DNA of 64,000 nt from Chloroflexus islandicus (GTDB lineage: Bacteria; Chloroflexota; Chloroflexia; Chloroflexales; Chloroflexaceae). The position numbers were made by a program, and so were the translations under genes. Under the pieces are notes generated by a model. The model was not told where the DNA came from, searched no databases, and worked only from the letters and a program-made list of their open reading frames with translations. Every line of letters starts with the position of its first letter. The first letter of the stretch is position 1. Below, one piece after another: positions 43,411 through 52,354 of this stretch. Location: the NCBI RefSeq assembly GCF_001650695.1, contig NZ_LWQS01000038.1:267830-331829 (forward strand). Reading direction: 5' to 3'.

Positions 43411-44049
43411 ATGATGCCGTTGCTTGCCCGCTTTCGCCAGTTCTACGAACAGGCCTCCTTGCCGCTTGGCCATTTCTGTACCCGTCTGGGAATCCATCCC
43501 AATATGCTGACCTATCTGAGCCTCGTGTTCAGTATTTTGGCTGGGTATCTCCTCTCGCAACGCGCCTTCCTCTGGGGAGTGGTTGCTATCTTGCTGATGG
43601 GTCTGGCTGATGTCCTCGATGGTGCGACGGCGCGCGCCAGTGGCAAGGCGAGCGAGTACGGGACGGTGCTTGATCACGTGACCGATCGCTATGCCGAGGC
43701 GTTTGTGATGGGCGGTTTGATGCTCTCTGGCGTGGTGGCGCCAGTGTGGGCGTTGTTTGCGATCTTTGGCATGGTGATGGCAAGCTACGTGCGTGCCCGC
43801 GCAGAAGCGACCGGTAAATTGGCTTCGTGCAATGTCGGCTTTGCTGGCCGGCAAGAAAAGCTCGGTCTGCTCTTGTTCGGCTTGGTAGTCATGCCGTTCT
43901 TTCCCGACCTGCCGATCCTTGAATGGGCCGTGATCGCTGTCGGGGTCGCCTCGCATATTACCGCCGTGCAGCGGCTGCTCTATACACGCCAGATGCTGGT
44001 GGGCTCGGCCCGTGATCGAAAATTGCGCAAGGAATCAGGAGTTGCCTAA
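43411..44049 (+). CDS. CDP-alcohol phosphatidyltransferase
   Basis: 212 residues, about six membrane helices. The family catalytic signature is complete: D67xxD70G71xxA74R75 ... G84xxxD88xxxD92 (DVLDGATARASG ... YGTVLDHVTDR). It transfers a CDP-linked lipid head group, for example to inositol or inositol-phosphate; ATARASGKASEYGTVLDHVTDRY resembles archaetidylinositol/PI-phosphate synthases more than PgsA, but I cannot decide substrate. TAAAGGATG precedes the ATG. gatC follows 21 bases after. Confidence 0.88.
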   Translation: MMPLLARFRQFYEQASLPLGHFCTRLGIHPNMLTYLSLVFSILAGYLLSQRAFLWGVVAILLMGLADVLDGATARASGKASEYGTVLDHVTDRYAEAFVMGGLMLSGVVAPVWALFAIFGMVMASYVRARAEATGKLASCNVGFAGRQEKLGLLLFGLVVMPFFPDLPILEWAVIAVGVASHITAVQRLLYTRQMLVGSARDRKLRKESGVA

Positions 44050-44070
44050 TTCACCGCTTACGAGGTTGCT

Positions 44071-44361
44071 ATGTCACTGTCAGAAGCCGAAGTTCGCCAC
44101 GTCGCTCGCCTCGCCCGCATTGCCCTGTCCGATGAAGAGATTGCGGTGATGCGGGCCCAGCTCTCGGCGATCCTTGACTATATCGCGATGTTGCAGGAAG
44201 TCGATGTGAGTAATGTCCCGCCGACGGCGCAGGTCACCGGTTTGACGACGGTTTGGCGGCCTGATGTGGTGGGCGAGATGTTGACTCAAGCGCAGGCGTT
44301 GGCCAATGCGCCCGATCAGCAAGATGGCATGTTCCGCGTGCGCGCCGTGTTTGAAGAGTAG
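44071..44361 (+). CDS. gatC: Aspartyl/glutamyl-tRNA amidotransferase subunit C
   Basis: 96 residues, the usual length. MSLSEAEVRHVARLARIALSDEE and ILDYIAMLQEVDVSNVPPTAQV are typical of GatC, the small subunit that holds GatA and GatB together for Gln- and Asn-tRNA formation. No gatA or gatB in this window. The nearby asnS gives a direct route to Asn-tRNA, so GatCAB likely serves Gln-tRNA here (no glnS seen). Confidence 0.95.
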   Translation: MSLSEAEVRHVARLARIALSDEEIAVMRAQLSAILDYIAMLQEVDVSNVPPTAQVTGLTTVWRPDVVGEMLTQAQALANAPDQQDGMFRVRAVFEE

Positions 44362-44473
44362 CGCAGCGCGGGTTGTAAGCGTCATCAGCCGTCGCTGAAC
44401 TGCAACCTTTCGCGATTCGGCAACGTCGTACCGGCAGCGATGCATAGTGCTGATGCAGTGAAAGGATACGGCG

Positions 44474-44911
44474 ATGTACGGGAACAATGGCAATGGCTCG
44501 CGCCAATCGTATGTGATCATTGGCGGCTACCCGATCAAGTCGATCTATGTGATCATCTTCGGGTTGATCGTCTTTGGGTTAGTGGTCTACTTGTTGCTGC
44601 GCTTCTTTAACATCGGTCTCACGATGCACTTTAGCGCCTTTGCCGGGGTGCTGTTGCTGATCGCCAATCTGCGCGAACTGTTAGGCACGGGCTATACCCA
44701 GCGCGGCAGTACTGCTTTGCTCAATACACTGGTTGGCGGTGGCCTCATCTGTGCGTGGCTGGCCCAATTCTTCGTCTTCTTCTGGTTGCCGGCGTTACTG
44801 GCGGTTGGCGTCGCAACGCCGCTGGTGCTCAACCGGTCGGGTGTCTATGCGGCCTATCTGACCACTGCCCAGCAAGCTGTCGAGCGAGTGCGCCGCACTT
44901 TGGTGCGGTGA
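44474..44911 (+). CDS. Small integral membrane protein, unknown
   Basis: 145 residues from ATG 44474 with AAAGGA upstream. A Gly/Asn-rich polar head (MYGNNGNGSRQSYVIIGG) leads to four hydrophobic helices (about 23-45, 52-70, 85-105 and 107-125) and a basic tail. No family recognised. A 39-nt near-perfect palindrome follows the gene. Confidence 0.7.
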   Translation: MYGNNGNGSRQSYVIIGGYPIKSIYVIIFGLIVFGLVVYLLLRFFNIGLTMHFSAFAGVLLLIANLRELLGTGYTQRGSTALLNTLVGGGLICAWLAQFFVFFWLPALLAVGVATPLVLNRSGVYAAYLTTAQQAVERVRRTLVR

Positions 44912-44929
44912 GGGGAATATGGATAGAGT

Positions 44930-44968
44930 GAGTGGTAAGGGCGGGTTTCAAACCCGCCCTTACCACTC
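44930..44968. terminator. Bidirectional terminator-like palindrome
   Basis: 19-base arms starting GAGTGGTAAGGGCGGGTTT and AAACCCGCCCTTACCACTC around one C, directly at the asnS stop and 18 bases after the membrane protein stop. The perfect 19-bp stem could end transcription from both sides. Confidence 0.75.
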
Positions 44969-46291
44969 CTACGGATAGATCCGGTACAACTGGCGGGGGA
45001 ACGGGATCGTCTCGCGGATATGGCGGGTGCCGGTGATCCACGCCACGACGCGCTCGATCCCCATGCCAAACCCGCTGTGCGGTACTGTCCCATAGCGGCG
45101 CAGGTCAAGGTACCACTCGTAGTCTTCGATCCGTAAACCGTGCTCGCGGATGCGCTGTTCGAGCAGCACCGGGTCGTGGATACGCTGCGAACCGCCGATG
45201 ATCTCGCCGTACCCCTCTGGCGCCAGCAAGTCGGCGCAGAGCGCCACTTCAGGCCGGTTGGGGTCGGGTTGCATGTAGAACGCCTTCACCGCCGATGGGA
45301 AACGCTCGACGAAGACTGGCCGGTCGAACTTCGAGGCGATCAGCGTCTCGTGCGGCGCGCCGAAGTCTTCGCCCCACGGCAGCGGATCAGCGCCCTCAAC
45401 TTCTCCCTGATGGCTTGCAATCAATTCAATCGCCTGATCGTAGGTAATGCGCGGGAAGGGCGGCACGACCTGCTCAAGCACGGTGGTGTCGCGCTCCAGC
45501 ACCTTCAGGTCTTCGCGCCGGCGATCGAGCACGCGGGCCACAATCGCGCTGACAAATTGCTCTTGCAGCCGCATATTGTCTTCGTGATCGGCAAACGCAA
45601 CTTCCGGCTCGATCATCCAGAACTCGGTCAAGTGCCGGCGGGTCTTGCTCTTTTCGGCGCGGAAGGTGGGGCCAAAGCAGTACACCCGGCCAAATGCCAT
45701 CATGCCGGCTTCAACGTAGAGCTGGCCGGTTTGGGCGAGATAGGCTTTGCCAAGGTCGAAGTAATCGGTCGCAAAGAGGTTGGTCGTGCCTTCGGCAGCG
45801 GTGGCGGTGAGGATCGGGGTGTCGAAGCGGACGAAGCCTTGCTCGTTGAGCCATTCTTGCGCAGCGGCGATGACTTCGGCCCGGATGCGCAAGATGGCGT
45901 GCTGCTTGGAAGAGCGCACCCAGAGATGGCGGTGTTCCATCAAGAATTCGACCCCATGCTCTTTGGGGGTGATCGGGTAGTCGTGGCTTGGGCCGATGAG
46001 TTCAATCTCTTCGACATCAAGTTCGTACCCTCCCGGCGCCCGCTCGTCGGCGCGCACGCTGCCGGTAATCCGGCACGAACTCTCTTGGGTTAATGCTTGC
46101 GCAGTGGCAAACGTCGCTTCACTCACATTCTTTTTAAAGGTCACGCACTGAATCGTCCCGCTGCCATCGCGCAGCAAGATAAAAATCAATTTGCCTTTCT
46201 CGGTCTTGTGGTAGACCCAGCCGGCCAGCGTCACCCGTTGGCCGGCGTGGCGGGCAATGGTCGCGACAGTTGCAGTCGGCAACAGCGACAT
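44969..46291 (-). CDS. asnS: Asparaginyl-tRNA synthetase
   Basis: 440 residues with AAGGAG before the ATG. Class II: the N-terminal OB domain ([26 protein letters not shown], about 18-100) and catalytic domain with motif 2 [21 protein letters not shown] and motif 3 [13 protein letters not shown] near the end. [13 protein letters not shown] [17 protein letters not shown] and FVxxFP(SAVKAFYMQ) distinguish AsnRS from AspRS, which normally has a KD/GAD loop. Monocistronic, convergent with the upstream membrane gene. Confidence 0.93.
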   Translation of the reverse strand: MSLLPTATVATIARHAGQRVTLAGWVYHKTEKGKLIFILLRDGSGTIQCVTFKKNVSEATFATAQALTQESSCRITGSVRADERAPGGYELDVEEIELIGPSHDYPITPKEHGVEFLMEHRHLWVRSSKQHAILRIRAEVIAAAQEWLNEQGFVRFDTPILTATAAEGTTNLFATDYFDLGKAYLAQTGQLYVEAGMMAFGRVYCFGPTFRAEKSKTRRHLTEFWMIEPEVAFADHEDNMRLQEQFVSAIVARVLDRRREDLKVLERDTTVLEQVVPPFPRITYDQAIELIASHQGEVEGADPLPWGEDFGAPHETLIASKFDRPVFVERFPSAVKAFYMQPDPNRPEVALCADLLAPEGYGEIIGGSQRIHDPVLLEQRIREHGLRIEDYEWYLDLRRYGTVPHSGFGMGIERVVAWITGTRHIRETIPFPRQLYRIYP

Positions 46292-46579
46292 AGACGCTCC
46301 TTAATGATGCGCTACTGCCAAGGCGTTACTCTGTCAATCACAGATCGTCTGAGCGCCCTGTGCGCCCTTTTGTGATCGTGAATGGTTACGTCGCCTTGAC
46401 TCCCTACTCCCAACTCACTATTCCCTTGTCTACCGCGTCAGTATGCCACGACTCAGAACGGCTGGCAAATTGACAGCAATCGCTCGTTACCGGATAATGC
46501 TTGCCAAAGGCGCTTCATCGCGGCGAATGCCGCACAGCGCCTGATCTGCGCATTGTTCCTGTATGATAAGGAAGCGGCG

Positions 46580-47746
46580 ATGAAAGCTGTGATTCAGCAT
46601 TGGTATACCCATCCGGCGGTGCGCGCCGCGTTGGCCGATCTGGCTGACTATCGTTCGACGTTGGCAACAGCGATCGAGATCCAACAGGTGCCGGCCCCGA
46701 CCTTTGCTGAACGTCCGCGTTCGTCGCTGGTAAGCCAACGGATGCAGGCGCTCGGCTTGCACGATGTCGAAATCGACGAGCTCGGCAATGTCTATGGCCG
46801 CCGGCCCGGCCAGCGCGATCGCCCGGCACTGTTGGTTTCGGCCCATCTCGATACCGTCTTCCCCGCCGATACCGATCTCTCGATCCGCTACGAAGGCGAT
46901 CGGGTGTACGGCCCCGGCATTGGTGATAACAGCGCCGGTTTGGCCGGTCTGCTGCGCTTGGCGGAAGTCTATCAGCGGTTTCATCTGCCTACCGCCAGTG
47001 ATATCTGGTTTGTTGCGAACGTCGCCGAAGAAGGGTTGGGTGATTTGCTCGGCATGCGGGCCGTGATCGACCGGCTGCGCACCCGGCTCGGCGCCGTCGT
47101 GGTGATCGAGGGTTGCGATTTTGGCTCGCTCCACCATCAGGCGATCGGGGTGCGTCGCTTTCGGATCGAAGCCTCGGGGCCGGGGGGCCATTCGTGGGGC
47201 AATTTCGGCACGCCGAGCGCAATCCATGTGCTGGTGCGGCTGGCCGCCCGCTTGACCGAACTGAATGTGCCCCTGTCGCCCCGCACGACGTTTAATATCG
47301 GCACGATCAGCGGCGGCACCTCGGTCAATACGATTGCCCAGCACGCCAGTATGCTGATAGACCTGCGCTCGGTGTCGTCGGCGGCGCTGGCCGATCTGGT
47401 CAACGAGGTCTACCGCTTGGTGGAAGAAGTGGCCCTCGAACAACCCGAAGTGCATTTGCAATTGACCAAAGTCGGCGATCGCCCGTCTGGCGCGATCCCG
47501 CGTGAGCATCCGCTGGTGCAAGCGGCGGTGGCCGCGTATCAGATGGTTGGCGCGCAGATTTCGTTCCAGCAGAGCAGCACCGACGCCAACATTCCGCTCA
47601 GCCTTGGGATGCCGGCGGTGTGCGTTGGCCTAACTGACGGCGGCAATGCCCACCGCACCGACGAGTATATCTTGCCGGCTAACCTGAGCCGGGGGATGCA
47701 GGCGTTGCTCTTGCTGACGTTGGCTGCTGGTACGATTGAGGGATGA
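46580..47746 (+). CDS. M20-family metallopeptidase
   Basis: Start at ATG 46580 with AAGGA at 46568; 388 residues. Zinc-binding elements are in order: SAHLDTVFPADT (His/Asp, near 95), GIGDNSAGLAGLL (bridging Asp), NVAEEGLGDLLG (Glu pair) and, near the end, HRTDEYI. The lid/dimer domain is about 195-305 (GPGGHSWGNFGTPSAIHVL). It is a tripeptidase T or carboxypeptidase-like amino-peptidase acting in the cytosol; substrate uncertain. TATGAT at 46562-46567 may be its -10. Confidence 0.88.
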   Translation: MKAVIQHWYTHPAVRAALADLADYRSTLATAIEIQQVPAPTFAERPRSSLVSQRMQALGLHDVEIDELGNVYGRRPGQRDRPALLVSAHLDTVFPADTDLSIRYEGDRVYGPGIGDNSAGLAGLLRLAEVYQRFHLPTASDIWFVANVAEEGLGDLLGMRAVIDRLRTRLGAVVVIEGCDFGSLHHQAIGVRRFRIEASGPGGHSWGNFGTPSAIHVLVRLAARLTELNVPLSPRTTFNIGTISGGTSVNTIAQHASMLIDLRSVSSAALADLVNEVYRLVEEVALEQPEVHLQLTKVGDRPSGAIPREHPLVQAAVAAYQMVGAQISFQQSSTDANIPLSLGMPAVCVGLTDGGNAHRTDEYILPANLSRGMQALLLLTLAAGTIEG

Positions 47747-47955
47747 GGCGCTCGTCGTGGGCAGCGCAACATGCGAATGGCTCATCTCACCTTTCTTCGC
47801 CTGAAGGAGGGGGAGGCGAGGTTAAATTCGTCAAGATGTGAAGGCGATGGGTGATGTCGCCGAATAGATCAACCGTCCGGCTCTGGCGATGCGCCAAAGG
47901 GTTCCCAGACTCGGCTGGCTTGCTAGCACAGCCTGAAGTTCCGCGAGAAATACGG

Positions 47956-47961
47956 TACAAT
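47956..47961 (+). promoter_or_regulatory. -10 element for a possible leaderless sortase transcript
   Basis: TACAAT ends only 6 bases before the ATG at 47968, so transcription would start at or very near the start codon. Confidence 0.45.
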
Positions 47962-47967
47962 GCAGCT

Positions 47968-49026
47968 ATGCGTCGATTACTCATCCTCTGTTTGATCGCA
48001 CTGCTGATCGGATTGGGGCCGCTGCCAGTGGCTGCCAATACCGCCGCCGGCACGCCGGTGCTCTTCCGCGAGACAGGGCATACCTTGGCTTATGCGTTCC
48101 GCGAGTTTTATGACCGGCAGGGAGGGTTGCCGATCTTTGGCTACCCGTTGACCGAAGTGTTCATCGAAGATGGCCGTCCGGTGCAATATTTCGAGCGGGC
48201 CCGCTTCGAGTGGCATGCCGATTTGGCGCTGGTGCAGGTGGGGCATCTGGGGCGGTGGGCGGCGGCGGCGTATGCTGATCATCCTGCCTTCACCCCGCTG
48301 CCGGCGGCGCCGGCCAATGCCGATTTCTTCCCTGAAACCGGCCATAGCCTGAGCGGCGCATTCCGCACCTTTTGGTGGCGGAACGGCGGCTTGCCTACCT
48401 TCGGCTACCCGCTGTCGGAGCCGTTTGAGATTAGTGATGAGAATGGCCAACCCCGGCTGGTGCAATATTTTGAGCGGGCCCGTTTCGAGTGGCACCCTCA
48501 AAATCCGCCGCGCTATCAGGTGTTGCTCGGCCATTTGGGGCGGGCATGGTTGGCTGCCCATCCGGCGCCGGAATGGGCTCTTGCGCCGGTGAAGACCGCC
48601 GATGCCGCGTGGGCCGCCGTGCGCCCTACCCGTGTGCGCGTGCCCCGGATCGGGGTTGATACTGCGGTGGTCAGCGCCGGCTTTTCGTTCGGCGTGTGGG
48701 ATGTACCGCGCTACACAGCAGTCCACTACTGGCCAATCAGCGGTTATCCCGGCACGAGCGGCAATATCGTTATTGCCGGGCATGTGGGCTATCGCGGCAT
48801 CATCTTTAATCAACTGCCGGCGATTGCGGTTGGCGACGAGGTGTTGGTTACGGTGAATGGTAGCGACCGCCGCTATGTCGTGCGCGAGGTTGTTACCGTC
48901 CTGCCGGAAGATACGTGGGTGCTGGCGCCTACCAGTAGCGAAACCTTGACCCTCATCACCTGCGTGCCGATTGGCGTCTACTCGCATCGCCTGATTGTGC
49001 GCGCTGCGCCAGTCGCCGGCTCGTGA
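47968..49026 (+). CDS. Sortase with two N-terminal surface modules
   Basis: 352 residues from ATG 47968. Signal peptide about 1-24 (RRLLILCLIALLIGLGPLPV). Residues ~35-185 hold two modules with FRETGHTL, GGLPIFGYPLTE and YFERARFEWH, the same type as in the secreted glycosidase-like protein at 11126. The sortase domain (about 215-345) has the catalytic H272 (VIAGHVGY), C332 (LITCVP) and R341 (SHRLIV). Sortases join surface proteins to the envelope; whether this one does so in a monoderm/diderm filament is unknown. No LPxTG substrate is seen in the window. The next gene follows closely. Confidence 0.88.
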   Translation: MRRLLILCLIALLIGLGPLPVAANTAAGTPVLFRETGHTLAYAFREFYDRQGGLPIFGYPLTEVFIEDGRPVQYFERARFEWHADLALVQVGHLGRWAAAAYADHPAFTPLPAAPANADFFPETGHSLSGAFRTFWWRNGGLPTFGYPLSEPFEISDENGQPRLVQYFERARFEWHPQNPPRYQVLLGHLGRAWLAAHPAPEWALAPVKTADAAWAAVRPTRVRVPRIGVDTAVVSAGFSFGVWDVPRYTAVHYWPISGYPGTSGNIVIAGHVGYRGIIFNQLPAIAVGDEVLVTVNGSDRRYVVREVVTVLPEDTWVLAPTSSETLTLITCVPIGVYSHRLIVRAAPVAGS

Positions 49027-49039
49027 GAAAGGGGGAGCT

Positions 49040-49534
49040 ATGGAACAACGCCGTCGTGGATCGGGCTGGATCGGCTGGCTCGTGTTCCTGCTGTTTATTC
49101 TGGGGCCTTCTATTCTGCCGCCGTTGGCGCGTTGGCTGACCCAACAGACCGGCATGCCAATCGGCACCACCGAACTGTTTATTGCCCTGATTGTGTTGAT
49201 GGTGGTCATCTCGGTTGGCAGCAGTATATTTGGCGCACTGCGCCGGTCGAGCGAGGGTAGTGGCGGGCCGTCAATACCGGAAGCGAATGACCCTTTCAAC
49301 TTCCCATCGGCACAGGGCGAAGTTGTTCGCTTACCTTCCTCAAACCCTGACGACGTGTTTCGGACGCCGCCGCCGCCACCCGAACCGCCGCGCATGCCGG
49401 CTTCGTCAACCAATCTGCCCGGCGCACCCCGCTTCGAGCCCATTATCGATCCGCGGATTTTGACGATAGGGATCATTGGGGTGGTATTCATTGGCTTGGT
49501 GTTTGGGGTGCTGTTTTTGCTGACCAATCCGTAA
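49040..49534 (+). CDS. Membrane protein with proline-rich linker, unknown
   Basis: 164 residues from ATG 49040 (GGGGGAG at 49031). Helices at about 10-30, 42-62 and 138-160 flank a Pro/Ser-rich linker (PSIPEANDPFNF ... PPPPPEPPRMPAS). It lies 13 bases after the sortase stop and may be co-expressed with it. No family recognised. Confidence 0.7.
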   Translation: MEQRRRGSGWIGWLVFLLFILGPSILPPLARWLTQQTGMPIGTTELFIALIVLMVVISVGSSIFGALRRSSEGSGGPSIPEANDPFNFPSAQGEVVRLPSSNPDDVFRTPPPPPEPPRMPASSTNLPGAPRFEPIIDPRILTIGIIGVVFIGLVFGVLFLLTNP

Positions 49535-49558
49535 CCGGCCTTTGCCTGAAGAAAACGC

Positions 49559-50320
49559 ATGAACCTGTACGATCCTTTTGCGCGGTATTATGATGCCGAT
49601 TTTCGTCATTTTCACGATGATGTGCCCTTTTACCGCGAGTGGGCGCGCCGCACCGGCGATCCGATCCTCGAATTGATGTGCGGGACGGGGCGGGTGCTGG
49701 TGCCGTTAGCCAGCGCCGGTTATCGTCTCACCGGCGTTGATCTTTCGCCGGCGATGCTGGCGCTGGCCAGCGAACGGCTGGCCGCCGAAGGCTTGGCCGA
49801 CCGGGTGACGCTGATCGAAGCCGATGTGCGCGGCATGGTCTTGCCGGAAAACCATTTTCCATTAGCGTTTGTAGCGGTTAATTCGTTCATGCACTTAACC
49901 ACGATCGAAGATCAGCTTGCAGCACTAGCGGCGGTGCGCCGGGCGCTTACCCGTAAAGGGACGCTGATCATCGATCTGTTTAATCCCGATCCGCTGGCCA
50001 TAACCCGTGAAGATGGCCGGATGCAGCTCGAACGCAGCTATGAACTCGATGGCCGCTATGTGCAAAAATTTGTTGTGATCGAGAGCGATGCCGCCGAACA
50101 GATCAGCCACGTCACCTTCATCTACGACGAAACGGCGGCTGACGGCGCATTGACCCGGCGCACGATGCAGTTCACAATGCGCTGGCTCTACCGCTTTGAG
50201 CTGGAACATTTGCTGGCGCGGGCCGGCTTTACCCTCCGCGCTATCTATGGCAATTACGATTTGGAACCGTACACTGCGGCGAGCCCGCGTTTGATTGCGG
50301 TGGCCTCGCCGCGCCGTTAG
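49559..50320 (+). CDS. Class I SAM-dependent methyltransferase
   Basis: 253 residues. Motif I ILELMCGTGRVLVPLAS (about 40-56), the ribose-binding acidic GVDLSPAMLALA and a FVAVNSFMHLTTIEDQ post-II stretch are typical. The C-terminal half has a beta-rich insert (YVQKFVVIESDAAEQISHVTFIYDE) before FRFELEHLLARAGF. Acceptor unknown. It stands between the sortase unit and fabZ, 30 bases before fabZ. Confidence 0.85.
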   Translation: MNLYDPFARYYDADFRHFHDDVPFYREWARRTGDPILELMCGTGRVLVPLASAGYRLTGVDLSPAMLALASERLAAEGLADRVTLIEADVRGMVLPENHFPLAFVAVNSFMHLTTIEDQLAALAAVRRALTRKGTLIIDLFNPDPLAITREDGRMQLERSYELDGRYVQKFVVIESDAAEQISHVTFIYDETAADGALTRRTMQFTMRWLYRFELEHLLARAGFTLRAIYGNYDLEPYTAASPRLIAVASPRR

Positions 50321-50350
50321 GCGGCATTGTTGCTGAAGGAGCACGCTCGT

Positions 50351-50773
50351 ATGCTGTCGATCCAAGAGATTATGGCCCTGATTCCGCACCGCTATCCGTT
50401 TCTGCTGGTTGATCGGATTGTCGATCTGGAACCGGGGGTGCGCGCGGTGGGAGAGAAGCTGGTCTCAGCGAATGAACCCTACTTTCAGGGCCATTTCCCC
50501 GGCAACCCGATTATGCCCGGCGTGCTGATCCTAGAGGCGCTGGCCCAAACCGGTGCAGTAGCGGCGCTGAGCCTGCCCGAAAACGCCGGCAAGCTGGTGC
50601 TCTTTGCTGGGATTGACGGCGCGCGCTTCAAGCGGGTGGTGCGTCCCGGCGATACCCTGCGGCTGGAAGTGCAGCTCGAACGGATGCGACGCGGGATCGG
50701 CAAGGGTCAGGCCCGCGCCACTGTTGCCGATCAACTGGCGTGCGAAGCCGAATTGCTTTTTGCGCTCCAGTAG
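50351..50773 (+). CDS. fabZ: 3-hydroxyacyl-ACP dehydratase FabZ
   Basis: Start at ATG 50351 (a TTG in frame at 50327 is not needed); AAGGAGCACGCTCGT precedes it. 140 residues, the usual length. [19 protein letters not shown] and the hot-dog active site [23 protein letters not shown] carry catalytic H48 and E62. It dehydrates 3-hydroxyacyl-ACP in fatty acid elongation. No other fab gene in the window. Confidence 0.95.
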   Translation: MLSIQEIMALIPHRYPFLLVDRIVDLEPGVRAVGEKLVSANEPYFQGHFPGNPIMPGVLILEALAQTGAVAALSLPENAGKLVLFAGIDGARFKRVVRPGDTLRLEVQLERMRRGIGKGQARATVADQLACEAELLFALQ

Positions 50774-51112
50774 GGTCACGGCGCGCCGTGACTCGATAAG
50801 TAAAGAGCGAAAGCGCAGCGGACGCCGAGATAGCGAAACAGTTCCAACCACCACTTTGCGCCTTTTGCGTTAAAACTCTCTGCGCCTTTGCTTGCTTTGC
50901 GGCTTGGGGTTACCCTCACCCCCCAACTCCCTCTCCCACCTGACGGCGGGAGAGGGGGCGCTGCTGGCTCTCGCTTGCGACAGTTGCTACCGCCGAGGAC
51001 GCCGAGAGTCAGACTCATTTCAAATCTCTTTGCGTCCTCTGCGTTCTTTGCGTTGACGTCCTCTGCGTCTTGGCCCGCTTGGCGGCTTCATGTTGGCTCT
51101 CACCGCCAGCCC
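50774..51112. repeat. Gap with GCG-rich repeated words
   Basis: No gene. Contains one CTCTCCCACCTGACGGCGGGAG-type module (about 50918-50957) and several copies of CTCTGCG/CTTTGCG words (for example TCTTTGCGTCCTCTGCG near 51023). The same words recur in the reverse sense. I see no promoter. Confidence 0.6.
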
Positions 51113-51826
51113 CTACGCCGCCACAAACCCCTCATCGGGTGGTAGGTCAGGTTGTTGCGCGGCTGCAAGCGCCAGCTCGTGGCAGCGTTCGTTATCCGGC
51201 ACGCCACTATGGCCCGGCACACGCACAAACGTCACCTGATGGCGATCGCACAAGGCCAACAGCTCGGCCCACAGATCGGCATTCTTGACCGGCTCGCTCT
51301 TGTTGCGCAGCCAATTGTTTGCCTGCCAGCGCCGCGCCCATCCCTGCTGCATCGCTTGCACGACATACTCCGAGTCGCTGTGGATAGTGACCGCCATGGG
51401 TCGTTTGAGTGCGCGCAGGCCGGCGATGCACGCCATGAGCTCCATCCGGTTGTTGGTCGTGTGGCGAAACCCGCCGGACAGCTCTTTATAGTGGCTGTTG
51501 TAGCGCAACACCACCCCATACCCGCCCGGCCCCGGATTGCCAATCGCGCTGCCGTCGGTATACATCACAACTATCCCGGCTGGCGTATCGGTTGCTGAGA
51601 CCGGCGTCTCCGCTTCCGCGGGGAGCAACGCTTGCGCTTGGGCGCGTTCTGCCGGCGGTAGCGTAGCGACCCACTCGCGCGCGGCTGCTAGCGTGGCAAA
51701 ACGCTTGTATAACGCATTGGGAAACCCGTCCACCTGCGCTTGGGCGCCGTCTGCGCCTTGCCATTGCTGGTAGAGGCCCGGTTGGCGGCCACGCACGACG
51801 AGGTAGTATTGCTGCTTCTGGCTCAT
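51113..51826 (-). CDS. rnhA: Ribonuclease HI with viroplasmin-type N-terminal domain
   Basis: ATG 51826 gives 237 residues. The N-terminal ~55 residues ([47 protein letters not shown]) are the viroplasmin / RNase H1 hybrid-binding domain. The RNase H domain has Asp in VMYTDGSA, Glu in NNRMELMA, Asp in IHSDSEYVV and the late Asp in [11 protein letters not shown], plus the basic handle ([13 protein letters not shown]). It degrades RNA in RNA-DNA hybrids. The extra N-terminal domain is less usual in bacteria. Confidence 0.93.
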   Translation of the reverse strand: MSQKQQYYLVVRGRQPGLYQQWQGADGAQAQVDGFPNALYKRFATLAAAREWVATLPPAERAQAQALLPAEAETPVSATDTPAGIVVMYTDGSAIGNPGPGGYGVVLRYNSHYKELSGGFRHTTNNRMELMACIAGLRALKRPMAVTIHSDSEYVVQAMQQGWARRWQANNWLRNKSEPVKNADLWAELLALCDRHQVTFVRVPGHSGVPDNERCHELALAAAQQPDLPPDEGFVAA

Positions 51827-51984
51827 AGCGCGTCTCACCGTGACACTTGCCGGTTGCCGCTTACTATACCAGCTCTTCACGATCGTGGTGCGGGAGTTGC
51901 AACATATTACAGCGATGGCTGCGCTTGGTAGGGCAGCGCATGATTCTAGAACTGGGAGACGGGCAAAGATCTTGCGCGCAACCC

Positions 51985-52013
51985 TTGACTTTGTTCGCAA
52001 CCTTGGGTATAGT
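51985..52013 (+). promoter_or_regulatory. Strong promoter of the 52-kb small transcription unit
   Basis: TTGACT (51985-51990), a 17-base spacer and TATAGT (52008-52013). Transcription would start near 52020. Confidence 0.75.
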
Positions 52014-52070
52014 ACCAGTGTCGGTACTCGCACATCATACAGCCGATCAGGCATGAAGGAGGTGATGCCC

Positions 52071-52115
52071 ATGAGTAGTAAGCGTATGGGTGTCACCGCT
52101 GGTGAGGCCCGCTAG
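52071..52115 (+). CDS. Candidate 14-residue peptide [14 protein letters not shown]
   Basis: A 14-codon ORF with a strong ribosome site AAGGAGGTGAT (52056-52066) and, in frame, an earlier ATG at 52053 giving [20 protein letters not shown]. It is flanked by a consensus promoter (51985-52013) and a strong hairpin (52152-52176), making a ~160-nt transcription unit. It lies upstream of the DtxR-like gene. It could be a leader peptide, a small functional peptide or a non-coding RNA with an incidental ORF; coding is unproven. Confidence 0.4.
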   Translation: MSSKRMGVTAGEAR

Positions 52116-52151
52116 GCTTTACCGAACCGGTGACCCCCTTCTCCGAAACGT

Positions 52152-52176
52152 ATTCCCCGCCATTACGGCGGGGAAT
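52152..52176 (+). terminator. Terminator of the small transcription unit
   Basis: ATTCCCCGCC, loop ATTAC, GGCGGGGAAT, followed by ACTATTTTG. Confidence 0.75.
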
Positions 52177-52245
52177 ACTATTTTGAGCGGCATCCGGTCT
52201 GGCGATCACTTCCCTTTTCGGATGCCGTAAGCCAAGTGCGTCTGC

Positions 52246-52251
52246 TATAAT
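52246..52251 (+). promoter_or_regulatory. Extended -10 for the DtxR-like gene
   Basis: TGC-TATAAT followed by GAAAG, the same word as before the YbjN-like gene at 29177; about 104 bases before the DtxR-like ATG. Confidence 0.55.
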
Positions 52252-52354
52252 GAAAGATAGCATCAAATCCAGCAGCCGGTACATGATTCCCGGTCGCCGG
52301 CGGAACGACCCGCAAGCGCCGATCGGCTGCGCTACGGGCAGCGAGGAAACAGGT

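Noticed and set aside
47977..49560. Minus-strand ORF of 527 codons opposite the sortase
   Set aside because: Antisense shadow; no domain, and the plus strand has a sortase with full catalytic triad.
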